Shown one piece after another: positions 47,980-57,426 of a DNA stretch of 64,000 bases. The notes under the pieces are model-generated. The model was not told the origin of the DNA. It did not search any database and saw nothing but the letters and a program-made list of their open reading frames with translations. The position numbers and the translations under genes are program-made. The stretch covers positions 1,232,082 to 1,296,081 of the forward strand of contig NZ_JDTH01000002.1 of assembly GCF_000710615.1 (NCBI RefSeq), in the 5' to 3' direction. Within the stretch, counting starts at the first letter, position 1; each line of letters starts with the position of its first letter. This DNA is from Haladaptatus cibarius D43. Its GTDB lineage: Archaea > Halobacteriota > Halobacteria > Halobacteriales > Haladaptataceae.

Positions 47980-50900
47980 ATGTCTGACGATTCAACAGCG
48001 GAGGAACTATTTGAATTTCTAGCGCAGCGCCGCGCCTTTATAAAATGTATAGTAGAAAATGATGGGCCGACCAGCAAACAAACGCTCATTGAAGAGACGG
48101 GGACTTCTCAGCCGACGGTAGATAAAGCGCGAAAAGAGCTAGATAGATGGAATTTGATTGAGGAAGAATCCGGCGTCATTACTTCGACGCTTTTCGCAAG
48201 ATTGGTCTGGGAAGCATATCACACACTACAGCAACATATTGCGACAATCATACCACCTGACAGCGAGAGTCCACTGTGGCCGACGGAAGCAGACCAACGA
48301 GAGGTAATGAGGCTGGTTGCCAATCGACTCGAAGTCATCGAAAGCGTAGAGCCTAAACCACGGGAAAAACGCGATATTGTTGATTGTCTAGATGTGTCAT
48401 CATCGACGGTGAATCGAGCAATTCGTAATCTTGAATCGCTTGGACTTGTCAGTAGGGAATCGTCGGGATACACTATTACATCGAGTGGACAGCAGGCTAT
48501 AGATCAATACCGATTCACGATTAAGACAATCAAGGACATCCTCAAGGTACAAACTGTGCTACAGACACTCCCAGCGACCAGCCAAATTCAGCCGTCGGCA
48601 CTAGTTGATTCTGAAGTAGAGAAGACTGCTAATGCTCCACCGTATCACTTCCCTACAGGGTTGCGGGAACGGATTGAAAACGCCACGCACACACGCTTAC
48701 TTCTGCCTGTCCTCGCTTCTCCCCAGTTACTCGATTGCTGTCTCCAAGAAATCGCGCAGGCCGATATGGCGCTCGAACTGCTCACTACTTCGGCATTATT
48801 TGACACACTCACAACGGATTTTCCTGGCCCACTTGCAACGATGGCGACTATCGGGCGCGACTCCTTCACTGCGTCTGTGATTGAAGCGACATCGACGACT
48901 GTTCCGACATTCGGACTAGTACTCACTGAGACAGATACAGCGACTGCTGCCTCGATCATTGTGTACAGCAATCAAGATACAATTCAGGGTGTCATCCACG
49001 CTAGCAACGATGCTGCAATCAATTGGGCGACGAAACAGTACGCACGTGCTCGTAATAACGTAACTGATGTGACCGACGACTTGCGTGATTTGGCGCCTGA
49101 TGGAGCGGCTTTATCGAGTGGTAGGATGTCAACGGTGGGTGATCAGAGCCGCGTTGCGCGGGAAGCAGAGGGGTTTGTTCAGTTATCACCGGACTATTTC
49201 ACCCAGCGAACACCGTCCTCTCCGGCCACTGCAGTACGTTCGGGCATCGATTTGGTTGATGTTCACGCCGGGTATGCCATTGATCGTGAGGGAAAACGTG
49301 ATGAGTCTCGGTATAACTTCACCTCTGATATTATCAAGAATATTCGTACAAATACCAATCAGGTGGTCATTGGTCCACCTGGCTCGGGAAAGAGTACGGT
49401 CTGTAAAGCGGTTGCTTGTCAGTGGTATGAGCAGGGCATTGGCCCTGTGTTTTATCGTTCTGACAGTACCGGGACAATGTTTAATACACCAGCTGAAATT
49501 CGTGAGCAGTTGCGTGAGTCTGTTACTGACGGGCACGTACTCGTGGTTGTTGAGGAGGCAGTTCGGCCAGAGGCGAATGCGATCTTTCGTGTGATGAAAT
49601 CGTTCAGGGGAAATAGTAACATAACATTTTTGCTCGATTCACGGACTAAAGAGTGGAAAGGCTCCGTCACATCACCAACTGATGCGAAACTTGAGGCCTA
49701 TCGCAAGGAAGCTATCGAAGAGGTACCCGTTCCCGGTCTTGACAAAACGGAACGCGGTCGGTTTATTCAGCAGATCGAACAAATCACTAATCACACTTTC
49801 AGTAGGGCAATCTCTCGCCAGTTCCGTGAAAATCCGAATAAAAAAGAGAATACGGATACCCCGTCAGATAGTCGAAAGCAATCATCGACAGCTGCCGAAC
49901 CCAGCGATCTACTCGTGTTCTTACATCGACTAGTAATGCATGTCGACCCACTTGCAGTGTATGAGTCAGCAACGCCGACAACACTGGTTGAGGACGTCCA
50001 GCGTACATACGAAGATCTTCAATCAAGAGGGGATCTTGCTCTCAACGTCGGTCTCGTAGTAAATATGCTAAATACAGCCGGTATTGGAGTTTTTCCGACA
50101 CTTGTTTGCGCGCTAGCAGGGGGCGAGGATGAGTCTGAAATCGAGACAGTGCGGGAGATACTCTCATCGCTTGAGGGGCGTCTCGTCTTCACAAATAAAA
50201 ATAATCTCACATCTGAAGATGCACCGTATCGAGCAGTTCATGAAGCTTGGTCAGCACTCTTTCTCAACCATTTCATATCGACTACGACCAATCATGCAGC
50301 GAGCAAACGAATTGGCCACTGTATCACGGCACTTCTTCGGCTTGCAGATTCGGAAACACTGCGCAATCGAATTATGGAAGCGTTTCTGGGTGACACACCG
50401 GTGATAGAGGGTATTGCAGCTGCACCTAGGGAATGGGCTGATAATACGGTTGAGCAACTCTTCCAGTTCGGAATGCGACGACCAAGTCTTTCTCCATTGT
50501 ATGGACAGACTAAAAATACGTTCATAAAATTGCCAAAAGTTTGTTCGTTGAAAACAACCGTCAACTGTACTCTTTGGCGAGCGGGAATCGCACGACAGAC
50601 AGGAAAATGGGACAGAGCAGAGGAAGAGTACGAAGCTTTATCGACATTTGTGTCAGAAGTTGAGACACAAGACACTGAATGGGCCGCAACACTACGCGGG
50701 CAACAGTGCCAAGGGCTTGGAATCGTTGCATGGTATCGAGGCGAGTTTAATTCTGCAAAGGCCTACTATGTACGCGCACTCAATCATTATTCTGAAGACG
50801 AAGATAAACGTCGATGTGCCCAAACACGAATGAATCTCGGACTAGTTTCGATGGCTCGTGGCGATATGGAATTGGCCGAGGACGCTCTTACTCGAAGTTA

Positions 50901-51759
50901 CGATCTCCATCAGGAGTTGAAGGATACACAGGGCGCTGCCCTATCATTATCCAATCTCGCAGGAATTACAGTAGTAACTGAAGGAGTAACGCCAGCCATC
51001 GACCAGTACCGCCGAGCGTTAGACCTCACGGACGAAGCCAACGATACTCAAATGAGGAGTAACTGTCTACAAGGACTAGGACGTGCTCTCGCAATGCAGG
51101 GAGACCTCGATGCAGCGACGTCCTATTGTATGCAAGCGCTTGAACTCTGCCGTGAAATGGGCATTCGCGACATCGAAGCGTATAGCCTCGCTCAACTAGG
51201 GTTAATCAATCGACTTCGTGGAAACTTTAGTACAGCCGAGGATTATCACAAAAAGTCTCTCGCTATTCGCCAAGAAATTAGTGACCAAAGAGGTGAAGCA
51301 GGAAGCCTCGCCTCACTGGGGCTGCTTGCGTGCAAGAATGGTGCTTTGGACACCGCTGAAAAACGGTGTCTGAAGAGTATCAATATCTGTCAGGACATCG
51401 GTGATCACGTTGTCGAAGCAAAGTCCCTCGCTACACTCGGGTTAGTGGCCCGCAATCAAGGTACACTCCAAACTGCTGAAAAGCATCTCTATGAGAGTCT
51501 CTCGAAGTATGAAGACGCTGGCCACAGGCTGGGCAAAGCCACGGTTCAACGCCGGCTTGGAAGTGTTGCCTGCGATGGTGAACAATACCGCTCTGCAGAA
51601 ACTAACTACATGGGGGCAGTACGTGATTTCTACGCCTTGGGGTGCCGTATCGAGGTGAAACGAACAATAAACGGTCTTCGATTAATGGAGTATAGAGAAA
51701 GTAACTCGGAGAAAGGAGCGAAACGACTTGAAGAGGCCATGAAATTATATCGGCACTAA
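47980..51759 (+). CDS. HTH-HTH-FilR1-P-loop (STAND-like)-TPR protein
   Basis: A 1259-residue multidomain protein. Residues 8-75 and 105-170 are winged-helix DNA-binding domains (QPTVDKARKELDRWNLI and SSTVNRAIRNLESLGLV recognition helices). Residues 225-375 match the FilR1 middle domain of haloarchaeal regulators (TRLLLPVLASPQLL, PTFGLVL, AINWATKQYAR). A P-loop NTPase follows with Walker A GPPGSGKST (about 465-473) and Walker B HVLVVVEEA (about 518-526), then a helical region. Residues 870-1235 are about nine TPR units (NLGLVSMARGDMELAEDAL, AQLGLINRLRGNFSTAEDY). No transmembrane segment. Probably a STAND-type signal-responsive regulator. Codon use is more A+T-rich than elsewhere, suggesting transfer. 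Confidence 0.82.
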   Translation: MSDDSTAEELFEFLAQRRAFIKCIVENDGPTSKQTLIEETGTSQPTVDKARKELDRWNLIEEESGVITSTLFARLVWEAYHTLQQHIATIIPPDSESPLWPTEADQREVMRLVANRLEVIESVEPKPREKRDIVDCLDVSSSTVNRAIRNLESLGLVSRESSGYTITSSGQQAIDQYRFTIKTIKDILKVQTVLQTLPATSQIQPSALVDSEVEKTANAPPYHFPTGLRERIENATHTRLLLPVLASPQLLDCCLQEIAQADMALELLTTSALFDTLTTDFPGPLATMATIGRDSFTASVIEATSTTVPTFGLVLTETDTATAASIIVYSNQDTIQGVIHASNDAAINWATKQYARARNNVTDVTDDLRDLAPDGAALSSGRMSTVGDQSRVAREAEGFVQLSPDYFTQRTPSSPATAVRSGIDLVDVHAGYAIDREGKRDESRYNFTSDIIKNIRTNTNQVVIGPPGSGKSTVCKAVACQWYEQGIGPVFYRSDSTGTMFNTPAEIREQLRESVTDGHVLVVVEEAVRPEANAIFRVMKSFRGNSNITFLLDSRTKEWKGSVTSPTDAKLEAYRKEAIEEVPVPGLDKTERGRFIQQIEQITNHTFSRAISRQFRENPNKKENTDTPSDSRKQSSTAAEPSDLLVFLHRLVMHVDPLAVYESATPTTLVEDVQRTYEDLQSRGDLALNVGLVVNMLNTAGIGVFPTLVCALAGGEDESEIETVREILSSLEGRLVFTNKNNLTSEDAPYRAVHEAWSALFLNHFISTTTNHAASKRIGHCITALLRLADSETLRNRIMEAFLGDTPVIEGIAAAPREWADNTVEQLFQFGMRRPSLSPLYGQTKNTFIKLPKVCSLKTTVNCTLWRAGIARQTGKWDRAEEEYEALSTFVSEVETQDTEWAATLRGQQCQGLGIVAWYRGEFNSAKAYYVRALNHYSEDEDKRRCAQTRMNLGLVSMARGDMELAEDALTRSYDLHQELKDTQGAALSLSNLAGITVVTEGVTPAIDQYRRALDLTDEANDTQMRSNCLQGLGRALAMQGDLDAATSYCMQALELCREMGIRDIEAYSLAQLGLINRLRGNFSTAEDYHKKSLAIRQEISDQRGEAGSLASLGLLACKNGALDTAEKRCLKSINICQDIGDHVVEAKSLATLGLVARNQGTLQTAEKHLYESLSKYEDAGHRLGKATVQRRLGSVACDGEQYRSAETNYMGAVRDFYALGCRIEVKRTINGLRLMEYRESNSEKGAKRLEEAMKLYRH

Positions 51760-51890
51760 CTCCACTGCCAGCAGTGGAAACACCCGAAGTATATCCAGTT
51801 CTTCCTGCCGGGAATCCTCATGCAGCTAATCGTCTTCATCACCGACTACATGGGAGTCAGACTGAACTCGGATATCGACAACCGGTACCA
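51760..51890 (+). pseudogene. Possible membrane-protein gene relic
   Basis: Directly after the previous stop, an open frame without an upstream start codon reads WKHPKYIQFFLPGILMQLIV then FITDYMGVRL. This looks like one membrane helix of a real protein. The FFLPGIL part recalls ABC-2 permeases, but I am not sure. It runs into the 3' end of the convergent gene at 51892. It may equally be chance. Confidence 0.25.
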
Positions 51891-51891
51891 T

Positions 51892-53094
51892 CTACAACTG
51901 TCGAACCAACTCGGGCATTTTTCCCACGTCCTTCAGCCGAAACGGGTACAGTTTCGCTAATTCGAACAAGCTGAGGTCGTATCGTCGCAGTCGTTCCGCC
52001 TTGGTCGTAGAGAGGTTCCCAACTCGCTTTACGAACGAATCCTGCTGACTTCCGCTGAAATCGTAGAGCAGGTCGCTCAGGAGTCGTTGAAGTCGCCACT
52101 TTCTGCCTCTCGTTTCGTTCCATCGGCGTTCGTACGTCCGTAATCGTTCGGCGGAAACGTCGTCTGCTGACAGCGCGTTTCGGGCAACGGTGGCGGCCAT
52201 CTTCGCCGAGGCCAGTCCCGGTCGAATGCCTTCGCCAAACAGGGGATTGATGCTAGACGCGGCATCCCCGATAGCCATGAAACCGTCGGTGGCCCGTTGG
52301 TTTGTCGAATCGTTCCAGACGCCCTCGCCCGCGTGTTTCGCCCTGATTTCCTCGACGTGCCAGCGCGGGTCGTCGTATACCCATCGCTCGGCGTACTCGT
52401 GAATCGAATCCCCCGTTTTGCGGGTAGCGTGGTATTCGTCCACCCAGCAGACGCCCGCCTTGCACACGTCTTCGCCCGCCGGAAACGTCCACGCGTAGCC
52501 CCCCGGCGCGAGTTGATGGTCGAATGCGAACAACATCGTGTCGTCGGTTTCGTACTCCCCCTCGATTTCGTATTCGAGGCCGATTCCGCGCCGTGCGGCG
52601 TCCGTATCGAAAAATCCCAACTCGGACGTGATGATTGCACTCGGCCCACTCGCATCGACAGTTATCCTTCCGCGGAGTTCACCGTCACCGTCGGAATTTC
52701 GGTACCGGACGCCGCGAATCGCTCCACCTTCGGCAATCGGTTCCGTGACGGTCGTTCCGGTGTAGATGTCGGCCCCGCGGGATTTTGCGTCGGCTCCCAA
52801 AAATTCCAGTAAGCCGGGAAAATCGAGGACGTAGCCCCCGATGTCGAAGCGACTGCACTCGGTCGGCCCTTCGAAGGTGATAGTGTCGGGTTCGCCCATG
52901 ATGACTTCGTGGGGAATGTCGTACTCATCGATGACTTCCTCGAACGTCCCGCCCGTGGATTTGTCGTTGTCGCGGAGGTCGCCGTTTCGTTCCAGAACGG
53001 CGACCGAGAAGCTCGAATCGGAAACGATTTCGCGCGCAAATTGGAGTCCCGCTGGCCCCCCGCCGACGACGATACAATCGTAATCGCACTGCAT
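51892..53094 (-). CDS. Geranylgeranyl reductase family FAD-dependent oxidoreductase
   Basis: A 400-residue flavoprotein. It has an N-terminal dinucleotide fold (CIVVGGGPAGLQFAREI), the middle VDASGPSA motif and the second FAD motif GDAASSINPLFGEGI. Relatives saturate isoprenoid chains of archaeal lipids or menaquinone; other members act on halogenated or hydroxylated substrates. ATG 53092-53094 begins MQCDYDCIVVGGG; the frame upstream is Arg/Ser-rich and not protein-like. The substrate cannot be read directly. Confidence 0.88.
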   Translation of the reverse strand: MQCDYDCIVVGGGPAGLQFAREIVSDSSFSVAVLERNGDLRDNDKSTGGTFEEVIDEYDIPHEVIMGEPDTITFEGPTECSRFDIGGYVLDFPGLLEFLGADAKSRGADIYTGTTVTEPIAEGGAIRGVRYRNSDGDGELRGRITVDASGPSAIITSELGFFDTDAARRGIGLEYEIEGEYETDDTMLFAFDHQLAPGGYAWTFPAGEDVCKAGVCWVDEYHATRKTGDSIHEYAERWVYDDPRWHVEEIRAKHAGEGVWNDSTNQRATDGFMAIGDAASSINPLFGEGIRPGLASAKMAATVARNALSADDVSAERLRTYERRWNETRGRKWRLQRLLSDLLYDFSGSQQDSFVKRVGNLSTTKAERLRRYDLSLFELAKLYPFRLKDVGKMPELVRQL

Positions 53095-53140
53095 AGCAAA
53101 GCGTCCACGACCACGTGAATAAAGGTTGACCGAGCGACAG

Positions 53141-53770
53141 CTACTCGGCCAACTCGACTGCGATTTCGTTTCGACGCATAAACGGCGGCGTCCACGGGGC
53201 GTCGTAGCGGAGCAAGAACGGTTCACCCTCCGGCGTCAAGTCGTGAGCGGCGAGGGTGTCGAACAGTCGCCGCTGATTTCGTTCGACTCGACCTTCGGTC
53301 GCAAACCACGAAAACGGTCGGACTGCTAGCGTCCGCGCGCCGATGTGGTCTATCGTCACCTCGTCGGTTTCCGGTTTCGGCGCGCCCTCGGCGGTGTATT
53401 CGCCGGGCAGGAAAAACGCCATCTCAACGCCGTCAACAGACTGCTCCGATGCGACCGGTGCAGTCATGGCAATTTTCTCCGGTTCGGTGGTAACCGGCGC
53501 AGTCATCGAGATTTCTTCGTTCAACTGGTTTCCACCGTCGATGTACGCAAACAGTCGTCGGAACGCTTCGTCCTCGTTTTCGGCGGTGGTTCGGGCAACG
53601 ACCGTATCCGGATACCGCCGAATTTCGACGCCATTCAGAGTGAGTGCAGTCGTGTACGGAACCCGCTCGGTCGTCCGTTTGCTGTACGCACCCCATCCGA
53701 CCCACGCGATTCCGAGCGCGGCGAGAGCACCGACTGCGAGTTTGGTTGGCGTACTGGCAGTACGTGGCAT
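53141..53770 (-). CDS. SOUL family heme-binding protein
   Basis: A 209-residue protein with an N-terminal transmembrane anchor (about 10-27) and a SOUL domain (about 40-205). Characteristic parts are VEIRRYPDTVVARTT, the twin MTAPV segments and the FFLPGEY stretch. Members bind heme or related tetrapyrroles in eukaryotes and some prokaryotes. ATG 53768-53770 (MPRTAST) is preferred; an earlier frame start adds nine unlikely residues. It lies 46 bases before the geranylgeranyl-reductase-like gene on the same strand, possibly co-transcribed. Confidence 0.9.
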   Translation of the reverse strand: MPRTASTPTKLAVGALAALGIAWVGWGAYSKRTTERVPYTTALTLNGVEIRRYPDTVVARTTAENEDEAFRRLFAYIDGGNQLNEEISMTAPVTTEPEKIAMTAPVASEQSVDGVEMAFFLPGEYTAEGAPKPETDEVTIDHIGARTLAVRPFSWFATEGRVERNQRRLFDTLAAHDLTPEGEPFLLRYDAPWTPPFMRRNEIAVELAE

Positions 53771-53917
53771 GAGATTCCATACGTCAGGAAAGAGCAAGTA
53801 GCTACTCCCTCTCCGGTTGGATAGCGGCTATTTCAGCAATCGGTAACAGTTCTCTTTATATTTCGAGCCAACTGCGGAGATATGGAGTGGGAACCCGACA
53901 GAGGATTGTAGGCACGG

Positions 53918-54100
53918 ATGGTGCTGACGGTGTTGCTCGTCGCCGGATTCGCGGTTGCCCTCCCTGTGAGGGTGTGGCTTCTCGCCACGCAAACCGCGCG
54001 TCTCGTCGCGTGGGCGACGGGAACGACGATTGGTTCTGTGGAACCCGCCGTCTTGACGCGGATTCTACGCCGACGCTCGAAATGCGTGTTCGGGCGGTAA
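53918..54100 (+). CDS. Possible small membrane protein
   Basis: A 60-residue frame from ATG 53918 with one long hydrophobic stretch ([20 protein letters not shown]) and a basic tail. It sits in a gap of nearly 400 bases between the SOUL gene and the tungstate-binding protein, on the latter's strand. Composition and hydrophobicity suggest a real small membrane protein, but no family is recognised. Confidence 0.35.
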   Translation: MVLTVLLVAGFAVALPVRVWLLATQTARLVAWATGTTIGSVEPAVLTRILRRRSKCVFGR

Positions 54101-54158
54101 CCACCAACAGTTACCCCGTGACGAAATCCTTATGAAACATTCACACTACGTTGTTTCC

Positions 54159-55175
54159 ATGCCGATACAACGACGCAGATTCATTCAAGCGGCGGGCGTA
54201 GGTACTGTCGCCGGACTTGCTGGCTGTACCGGTTCATTGGGGAACCAAGACGGGAATCAAAACGGGAGTCAAAATCAAGGGTCGTCCGGAAACGCCGACA
54301 ACGGCGAACTCGTCCTCGCCACGACGACCAGCACCTACGACACCGGCCTGTTGGACGAACTCCATCCACCATTTGAGGACGCCTTCGGCGTCACCATCAA
54401 AACGCTCTCGAAGGGAACCGGCGCGAGCATCCGAACCGCGGAGGATGGAGACGCTGACGTGATTCTCGTCCACGCGCGGGGAGCGGAGGACGAATTCTTG
54501 CAGGCGGGCCACGGCGTCAATCGCCGGGACGTGATGTTCAACGACTTCGTCATCGTCGGGCCGGAAAACGACCCGGCGGGAATCAACGGTATGTCGAGCG
54601 CGACGGAGGCATTTTCGACCATCGCAAACCAACAAGCGACGTTCCTTTCGCGCGGCGACGATTCGGGCACGAACAAGAAGGAACTCGCCATCTGGGAGCA
54701 GGCCAGTGCGCAACCGAACGGAAAATGGTACCGGGAAGTCGGAAAAGGCATGGGGGATACGCTCACGCAGGCGAATCAATCGAGCGCCTACACGCTCGCA
54801 GACCGCGGGACGTTCCTCTCGATGAAAAACGACATCAATCTCGTGATTCACGTACAGGGGCCGCTCAAGGACGGGCCAGTCATTCTGAAAAATCCCTACG
54901 GCGTAATTCCGGTTAATCCCGCGAAACACGACAACACGAACTATCAGGCCGCGATGGCCTACGCCGGGTATCTGACCAGTCCGAAGGCACAGAATCTCAT
55001 CGACAACTACACGGCAAACGGGTCGCAACTGTTCTTCCCGAACGCGCTGTCGGAGCAACCGAACTTCGGTCAGTACGTCCCGCAGGGCTACTCCGCCCAA
55101 CAGGCCCAATCCCTCTCGCGCGAGGACAAAAAATATCTCTCGTGGGTCGAACAGAACGTTCCCGCGGACTACTGA
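54159..55175 (+). CDS. tupA: Tungstate-type ABC transporter substrate-binding protein
   Basis: A 338-residue Tat-exported lipoprotein. RRRFIQAAG is followed by a hydrophobic stretch and the lipobox GLAGC (Cys24), then an Asn/Gly/Gln-rich linker. The mature part starts with [20 protein letters not shown], the hallmark oxyanion-binding motif of TupA-type tungstate/molybdate receptors. [14 protein letters not shown] and [10 protein letters not shown] segments also match. ATG 54159 yields the best Tat signal; an ATG nine codons upstream is possible. First gene of a four-gene operon. Confidence 0.9.
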   Translation: MPIQRRRFIQAAGVGTVAGLAGCTGSLGNQDGNQNGSQNQGSSGNADNGELVLATTTSTYDTGLLDELHPPFEDAFGVTIKTLSKGTGASIRTAEDGDADVILVHARGAEDEFLQAGHGVNRRDVMFNDFVIVGPENDPAGINGMSSATEAFSTIANQQATFLSRGDDSGTNKKELAIWEQASAQPNGKWYREVGKGMGDTLTQANQSSAYTLADRGTFLSMKNDINLVIHVQGPLKDGPVILKNPYGVIPVNPAKHDNTNYQAAMAYAGYLTSPKAQNLIDNYTANGSQLFFPNALSEQPNFGQYVPQGYSAQQAQSLSREDKKYLSWVEQNVPADY

Positions 55176-55212
55176 ATCCGGCAGATAGCGAATTCATCTC
55201 GTTTCAGTCGTC

Positions 55213-55917
55213 ATGCTCGCACAACTCATCCCCGGCGCGGACTGGCAGTATTTCACGAGCATCGCGGTCGTCTCGCTGTACGTGAGCGTAACGGCCGTGG
55301 CGATTTCGACGCTGGTCAGCCTGCCAATCGCGCTGGCCGTCGGCTTTTCGGATTTTCCGGGCAAGCGCATCGTCACCGCGGTTATCAACACCGGGATGGG
55401 GTTTCCGAGCGTCGTGGTCGGCCTGCTCGTCCTGCTGACGCTCTCGAATCGGGGGCCGCTGGGCGAGTTGGGACTGGTTTTCACACCGACCGCGATGATA
55501 GCCTCGCAGTTCGTGCTGGCGACACCCGTCATCACGAGCATCAGCCTTTCCGCCATCGAATCGGTCGGACAGGACGTGCGAGACGCGGCGTTCACGCTCG
55601 GCGGCACCGACACGGACATCGGCGTCCTCGTCGTCAAAGAAGCGCGCTACGGCATCGTCACCGCGGTGCTCGCCGGATTTGGGCGGGCCGTCAGCGAAGT
55701 CGGGTCGATTCTCATCGTCGGTGGCAACATCGTCTTCAGCGACGGAACCTCCTACACTAGAACGCTCACGACGGCGATTACGGTCGAAGCGCGACAGGGA
55801 CATTACGAGACGGGATTAGTCCTCGGCGCGATGTTGCTCGTCCTCGTCCTCTGCGTGAACGTCCTCGGGTCGTGGGTTCGCAGTCGAAGCAGGGGCAGGG
55901 GTGAGATTCAGCGATGA
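55213..55917 (+). CDS. tupB: Tungstate-type ABC transporter permease
   Basis: A 234-residue inner-membrane subunit with about five to six helices. The cytoplasmic EAA loop ([24 protein letters not shown]) contacts the ATPase, and the segment [19 protein letters not shown] is typical of TupB. It lies 37 bases downstream of the binding protein and overlaps the ATPase gene by four bases. Confidence 0.92.
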   Translation: MLAQLIPGADWQYFTSIAVVSLYVSVTAVAISTLVSLPIALAVGFSDFPGKRIVTAVINTGMGFPSVVVGLLVLLTLSNRGPLGELGLVFTPTAMIASQFVLATPVITSISLSAIESVGQDVRDAAFTLGGTDTDIGVLVVKEARYGIVTAVLAGFGRAVSEVGSILIVGGNIVFSDGTSYTRTLTTAITVEARQGHYETGLVLGAMLLVLVLCVNVLGSWVRSRSRGRGEIQR

Positions 55918-56693
55918 CCCTTTCCGCAATCGACCTCTCGCACGGATTCGACGGCGAACCGGTTCTTTCGGACGTGTCGCTCTCGGTGGAACCCGGCGAC
56001 GTCGTCACGATAGTCGGGCCGTCGGGAACGGGCAAGACGACGCTTTTGCGCCTCCTCGGAATGTTTCGTCCGCCCGAATCAGGAAGCATCGAGTGGCGAA
56101 ACGAGGACGTGTGGCGACTGTCGGAGGACGACCGGTTGGGAATCCGACGACGGGTCAGCATGGTGTTTCAGGAACCGTCGCTGTTCAACGCGCCGGTAGC
56201 GCAAAACGTAACCTACGGCCGCCGAGTTCGACAATCGTGGTCGAAACGGGTTCGGTCGAGTCTCGCCCGAACCCTCGGCAGTCGAACCGCGATGGACGGA
56301 ACCGCCCCGAGCGTGACGAATGCACTCGAAACCGTCGGGTTGGTGGACAAAATCGACCAAAACGCGCTGTCGCTTTCGGGCGGGGAAGCCCAACGAGTCG
56401 CCTTCGCGCGGGCACTCGCAACCGACCCCGAGATTCTGTTGTTGGACGAACCGTCTTCGAATCTCGACCCGCGAAACACGGCGGTCATCGAGGAGGCAAT
56501 CGCCGACGCAAGACGGCGCGGACTCGGCGTCGTCGTAGCGACCCACGATATGCACCAAGCCGAGCGAATTTCCGACCGCGTCGGCGTCCTACTCGACGGA
56601 ACGGTAATCGAAACCGGGCCGCCAGAACAGGTGTTCGACAGTCCGGACGACGACCGAACGCGGAAGTTCGTCGCCGGAGAACTGATGTACTGA
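55914..56693 (+). CDS. tupC: Tungstate-type ABC transporter ATP-binding protein
   Basis: A 259-residue ATPase with Walker [13 protein letters not shown] (near 36-45), Q-loop MVFQEPSLF, signature [15 protein letters not shown], Walker [13 protein letters not shown] and switch-His [11 protein letters not shown]. There is no C-terminal TOBE domain; that role may be taken by the regulator encoded next. It is translationally coupled to tupB through a four-base overlap. Confidence 0.92.
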   Translation: MTLSAIDLSHGFDGEPVLSDVSLSVEPGDVVTIVGPSGTGKTTLLRLLGMFRPPESGSIEWRNEDVWRLSEDDRLGIRRRVSMVFQEPSLFNAPVAQNVTYGRRVRQSWSKRVRSSLARTLGSRTAMDGTAPSVTNALETVGLVDKIDQNALSLSGGEAQRVAFARALATDPEILLLDEPSSNLDPRNTAVIEEAIADARRRGLGVVVATHDMHQAERISDRVGVLLDGTVIETGPPEQVFDSPDDDRTRKFVAGELMY

Positions 56694-56718
56694 CGGGTGA
56701 AATCGGAAAACGACACGG

Positions 56719-57426
56719 ATGACGAACGACGCACCACGGCCGACGTTCGACGCGCAACTCGTCGCGGGAGATGTTGCTTTTGATGCGCGTGACGCGCAAC
56801 TGCTCCGAGCAATCGACGACGAGGGGTCGCTGAACGCCGCCGCGAACGAACTCGGGCGCTCCTACGCGCACGCACAGCGACGAATCGTGGAACTGGAAGA
56901 AGAGTTCGGCTCGCTGGTTCGTCGCGAACGCGGCGGGTCGCGCGGCGGCGGAAGCACCGTGACGGATGACGCCCACGGCCTGCTCCAGCAGTTCCGCCGG
57001 GTAACCGCCGAATCCTCGGGTTTGGCGGAGGTGGACGAAACGGTGCTCGCGGGAATCGTCAACGAGCGCGATGGCGAGTTCGGAGTCGTGGAAACCGACG
57101 CTGGCGTCGTTCGGGCGTTGGTTCCGCCAGACACCGAGAACGTCGAGGTCGCAATTCGCTCGGACGTGATAACGCTCCACAGTCCGACTTCGGCCCCGGA
57201 GGGTGACGAAACGAGTGCGAGAAATCAGTTCGAGGGACGAGTTCGGGCGGTCGAAACGGGTGAACGAATCGCTCGCATCACGGTCGATGTCGGCGGAGGA
57301 ACCCCGTTTCTCGCGCTGGTCACGACGACGAGCGTGGAGCGACTGGCGTTGGAACCCGACAAGGACGTCGTAGTGTCGTTCAAGGCGACGGCGACGCGGG
57401 CGGTGCCGCGTTCGTTACTGCGGTGA
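56719..57426 (+). CDS. ModE-like regulator (LysR-type HTH plus TOBE domains)
   Basis: A 235-residue cytoplasmic transcription factor. Residues 18-95 are a ModE-type winged helix (DAQLLRAIDDEGSLNAAANEL, then SYAHAQRRIVELEEEF). Residues 115-235 contain TOBE-like beta modules (VRAVETGERIARITVDVGGG and VVVSFKATATRAVPRSL) that bind molybdate or tungstate in ModE and MopI proteins. Its position 25 bases after tupC indicates an oxyanion-sensing repressor or activator of this operon. Confidence 0.88.
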   Translation: MTNDAPRPTFDAQLVAGDVAFDARDAQLLRAIDDEGSLNAAANELGRSYAHAQRRIVELEEEFGSLVRRERGGSRGGGSTVTDDAHGLLQQFRRVTAESSGLAEVDETVLAGIVNERDGEFGVVETDAGVVRALVPPDTENVEVAIRSDVITLHSPTSAPEGDETSARNQFEGRVRAVETGERIARITVDVGGGTPFLALVTTTSVERLALEPDKDVVVSFKATATRAVPRSLLR

